Below the pieces are notes generated by a model. That model saw nothing but the letters and a program-made list of their open reading frames with translations. It had not been told where the DNA came from and ran no database searches. From the NCBI RefSeq assembly GCF_024055665.1, contig NZ_JAMXMC010000015.1:33087-97086 (forward strand): DNA of 64,000 bases. The letters run 5' to 3'. Source of the DNA: Ideonella oryzae (GTDB taxonomy: Bacteria > Pseudomonadota > Gammaproteobacteria > Burkholderiales > Burkholderiaceae_C). Of this stretch, positions 61,602 through 64,000 are shown in pieces (position 1 is the stretch's first letter; every line of letters begins with the position of its first letter). Both the position numbers and the translations under genes were made by a program.

Positions 61602-62242
61602 TCCGGGTGATGCTGGTGGACGACCACGCCGTGGTGCGGGAGGGCTACCGCCGCCTGCTGGAGCTGCAGGGCGATCTGCAGGTGGTGGCCGAGGCGGCCG
61701 ATGGCGAGCAGGCGCTGCTGCGCTGGCGCGAGGCGCAGGACCGCGAGCCGGTGGATGTGATGGTGGTGGATCTGGCTCTGCCGGGCCTGGGCGGGCTGGA
61801 GCTGATCGCCCGTCTGCGCCAGCGCGACGCCCGCTGCCGCCTGCTGGCCTTCAGCATGCACCGCGACCCGGCCTGGGCCGCGCAGGCGCTCAAGGCGGGC
61901 GCTTTGGGCTATGTGACCAAGAGCAGCCCGCCCGAGCAGTTGGTGCAGGCGGTGAGGGCGGTTCACGAGGGGCGCCGGGTGATCAGCCCGGACATCGCCG
62001 GCGACGTGGCCGCGGCCCTGGTCGAGGCGTCGACCGATGCCGCGCCCCACGGCCTCTCGCCGCGGGAGTTCGAGGTGCTGCGCGCCCTGGTGGCCGGACG
62101 CAGTCCAGCCGACATCGCCGAGGCCCTGCACCTGAGCGTGAAGACGGTGCACAACGTGCACTACCAGATCAAGTCCAAGCTGGGCGTCGGCAGCGACTTC
62201 GAGCTGGCCCGACTGGCCTGGCAGCGGGGCTGGCTGGGTTGA
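61598..62242 (+). CDS. NarL/LuxR-type response regulator
   Basis: A 214-residue regulator. Receiver with D8-D9 pocket (VDDHAVVREGYRRLL), phospho-acceptor Asp58 (VDVMVVDLALPG) and LGYVTKSSPPEQLVQAV. C-terminal LuxR HTH LSPREFEVLRALVAGRSPADIAEALHLSVKTVHNVHYQIKSKLG. Translationally coupled to its kinase. A hairpin CTGCGG-CTGGC-CCGCAG follows the stop at 62245-62261 without a T run. Confidence 0.93.
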   Translation: MIRVMLVDDHAVVREGYRRLLELQGDLQVVAEAADGEQALLRWREAQDREPVDVMVVDLALPGLGGLELIARLRQRDARCRLLAFSMHRDPAWAAQALKAGALGYVTKSSPPEQLVQAVRAVHEGRRVISPDIAGDVAAALVEASTDAAPHGLSPREFEVLRALVAGRSPADIAEALHLSVKTVHNVHYQIKSKLGVGSDFELARLAWQRGWLG

Positions 62243-63043
62243 GACTGCGGCTGGCCCGCAGCACCGAGATCAGATGGGCGGACCCGGCGCCTGCGGCTGC
62301 GCACGCTTGCACCCGAAGCGGGTCCCTCGCGTCGAACGTCCGGATAACCCTTGCTGGCCGCACCGAGGCGGTATCGCATCCCCTGGTTGGGTGGGCCTCG
62401 TCGGAATAGAAATGTCTCGATTTCTCTCGGGGATTGGTTTCCTGTTTTCCAGGATCGCCATGCGAATTTCTATGATGTGTGGGCGATTCAATTAAATTAA
62501 TCAGGCAACTCTCGCCGCGGTGGAGAGTGATTTGATGGGGGCGGAAGGGTGTGGGGTTTGGGATATTGAGAGTGAGAATATCCAGGCCATGGATTGGCAT
62601 GGTTGTCTGATCTGGATTCTCTTCCGCGACCTTGGCTCATTGTTCTGGATGGTGTCAATTCTCCTGCCCCATCAGCGAGCTCGAGGTGAATGAGATGTCA
62701 GTCAAGGCATGGCCGTGATCGGGATGGCGCGACTATGACGTTAAGGGAATCTTGACGTCTGGATGGGCATATTGATTACCCCGAGAAATCATGGGGTTGG
62801 ATGGGGGGTGAACCGGTTTTGCACCAGCTGGGTGCATCGGAAAACTCTTGCACCACCTTGAAATGAATTGTCACAAAACCCTCCTCAGAAGTGGGGGTCT
62901 TTTGCCTAATAGTTCCGGAACGCTCGGAATGCCCCCCTTTTCTCGGCTTAAGTACCCCCCCGCCGATGCCGTTATACCGAGCGTGTACACGGTGCGCCTG
63001 CAGTCTTCAGGGCGCTATTTCAGGTTCAAGTCTGCGAGCAAAC
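62243..63043. other. 801-base GC-poor non-coding stretch
   Basis: This region is visibly richer in A/T than the rest of the window (for example around 62400-62720 and 62840-62960) and holds no ORF with plausible codon use. It contains a perfect palindrome GTTCCGGAAC at 62912-62921, an inverted pair ACGCTCGG / CCGAGCGT at 62920-62927 and 62977-62984, and a run CCCCCCC at 62955-62961 region. It probably is the long control region of the lipoprotein gene that follows, or a remnant of transferred DNA. Confidence 0.6.
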
Positions 63044-64000
63044 ATGCACTCTCATATTCTTTCTTCTCGCGTGCTCACGGTTTCCGTGAGCATGGTCTTG
63101 GCGGCCGTCCTGGCTGCTTGCGGTGGTGGGGGCACGACCGCAAGTGATACCTCGGCGAATACTGCTTCGGCCACTTCCGACAACCTTTCCTCCGGGACGC
63201 GTGCTCAGGCTGCTGCGACCACGGATCCTGTTTGGGTGAAAATTGCCACCGAGTACAGCGCCTTCACCGTCAGCGGGACCCAGACCGTTCGCTTTGGCTC
63301 AGGCAGCAGCTGGGTCACCAAACAGGTGACGGGCAGCGGCAAGTGCAACACGTCCTTCTTTGGGTCCGATCCCGCGCACGGCATCGTCAAAGAATGCGAC
63401 GTGGCGACCTACCCTGCCGGCAGTGGCACGGGCACGGGCACCGGCACCGGCACGGGCACGGGCACGGGCACGGGCACAGGAGCGACGACGGTGACGACGA
63501 CGGTGACGGCGTCGCGGGTGACGGGGGTTGCGCCGCTGGCGGTGCTGTTTGATGCGACGGGCACGACAAACACGTCGAGCCTGGACAGCTTCCGGCAACT
63601 GAACTACGCGTTCAATTTTGGGGATGACCGTGGGTTGAAGTGGTCGGTGTCGGGGTTGCCCAAGAACACGGAGTCCTCGGGTCCGGTGGCAGCGCACGTG
63701 TTTGACGTGGCGGGCACGTACACGATCACCGTGAAGGCGACGAACCCGAGCACCGGGGAGACCTCCTCGGCCAACGTGACGGTGACGGTGACGGCACCGG
63801 ATGCGGCCTACACGGGGACCAAGACGGTGTGCGTGTCGGCGGCCAAGAACTACACGGGTTGCCCCAGCGGAGCCTCTCAGACCACGGCGCTGCCCACGGG
63901 CACGGCGTGGAATGGCAAGCGCGTGCTGCTGGCGCGGGGCGAGAGCTTTGGCGACATCAGCATCCTGGACGGCAACGTCGGGGTGCAGGTGGGGGCGTAC
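63044..64000 (+). CDS. PKD-domain lipoprotein, 3' end outside window
   Basis: Open from ATG 63044 to the window end (319 codons seen). N-terminal lipoprotein signal VLTVSVSMVLAAVLAAC with the lipid Cys followed by GGGG, a low-complexity Ser/Thr/Ala spacer, a pair of Cys (KCNTSFF; KECDV), then a (GT)n linker encoded by a repeated GGCACG unit (about 63420-63480). A PKD-like domain follows (PLAVLFDATGT, LNYAFNFGDDRG, HVFDVAGTYTITVKATNP), and later text (GTAWNGKRVLLARGESFGDISI) suggests the start of a right-handed beta-helix. Likely a surface or secreted carbohydrate-related protein. Confidence 0.85.
   Translation, partial: MHSHILSSRVLTVSVSMVLAAVLAACGGGGTTASDTSANTASATSDNLSSGTRAQAAATTDPVWVKIATEYSAFTVSGTQTVRFGSGSSWVTKQVTGSGKCNTSFFGSDPAHGIVKECDVATYPAGSGTGTGTGTGTGTGTGTGTGATTVTTTVTASRVTGVAPLAVLFDATGTTNTSSLDSFRQLNYAFNFGDDRGLKWSVSGLPKNTESSGPVAAHVFDVAGTYTITVKATNPSTGETSSANVTVTVTAPDAAYTGTKTVCVSAAKNYTGCPSGASQTTALPTGTAWNGKRVLLARGESFGDISILDGNVGVQVGAY

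Noticed and set aside
63420..63480. GGCACG repeats considered as sigma-54 -24 elements or a structural repeat
   Set aside because: They encode a Gly-Thr linker inside the lipoprotein and have no -12 partner.

Overview
The window is a 64 kb stretch of a very GC-rich chromosome from a Gram-negative betaproteobacterium, most likely order Burkholderiales (Leptothrix / Rubrivivax / Ideonella-like). The assignment is an inference. It rests on the G/C-saturated codon use, the Burkholderiales-type trimeric porin, the thiC-thiO-thiS-thiG-thiDE operon, the YbiB/CobA/NasA/NrtABC nitrate cluster and the QseBC-like pair. There are no rRNA genes, phages, transposases or CRISPR arrays. One tRNA gene (Arg, anticodon CCG) is present.

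Layout. 1-2.3 kb: end of radA, a small monooxygenase-fold protein, ilvE and a zinc-finger protein. 2.3-6.4 kb: a soluble PAS histidine kinase overlapping a TrmB/LuxR-type regulator, then an exported FG-GAP protein. 6.4-9.5 kb: small membrane proteins, a periplasmic thioredoxin-like protein, and an ECF sigma / anti-sigma / secreted-repeat operon. 9.5-14.5 kb: a sigma-54 activator with an FHA-like N-terminus, a 94-aa gene behind a strong -24/-12 promoter, an unknown 176-aa protein and a Ser/Thr kinase with TPRs. 14.5-21.7 kb: acetyltransferase, membrane protein, and the complete thiamine operon under a TPP riboswitch. 21.8-28.9 kb: OmpA-like protein, then a quinoprotein dehydrogenase module (AcoR-type activator, porin, PQQ dehydrogenase, cytochrome c). 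28.9-38.7 kb: HtrA protease, QseC/QseB-like pair, and a two-partner secretion system. 38.8-43.7 kb: an ABC pair, twin micropeptides, cobA, ybiB, a ComEA-like protein. 43.7-54.6 kb: nitrate assimilation (nasA, FAD reductase, ANTAR regulator, nrtA-nrtB-double ABC ATPase). 54.6-58.4 kb: purU, an NTF2-like protein, a YheT-type hydrolase, a cytochrome and the tRNA. 58.5-62.2 kb: a five-gene operon joining a Sel1 protein, a MotA/ExbB-like plus DUF2149/ExbD-like pair and a NarX/NarL-type two-component system. 62.2-63.0 kb: a GC-poor non-coding stretch leading to a PKD-domain lipoprotein cut by the window end.

The strongest theme is sigma-54 control. Five -24/-12 promoters can be read directly, in front of nrtA, the nas reductase operon, the porin, the PQQ dehydrogenase and the 94-aa gene. 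Each lies next to a plausible activator gene or dyad activator sites. For nitrate assimilation the sequence shows two apparent layers: NtrC-like tandem sites plus a -24/-12 promoter, followed by leader terminators. One leader also starts with a hexaloop hairpin of the kind ANTAR antiterminators bind, and an ANTAR protein is encoded between the two operons. For the quinoprotein module, two nearly identical -24/-12 promoters face away from each other across a helically phased cluster of GCGACA hexamers. The least understood parts are the DUF2149 stator-like operon, the FHA/Ser-Thr-kinase sigma-54 locus and the twin GGIADRQVD micropeptides.
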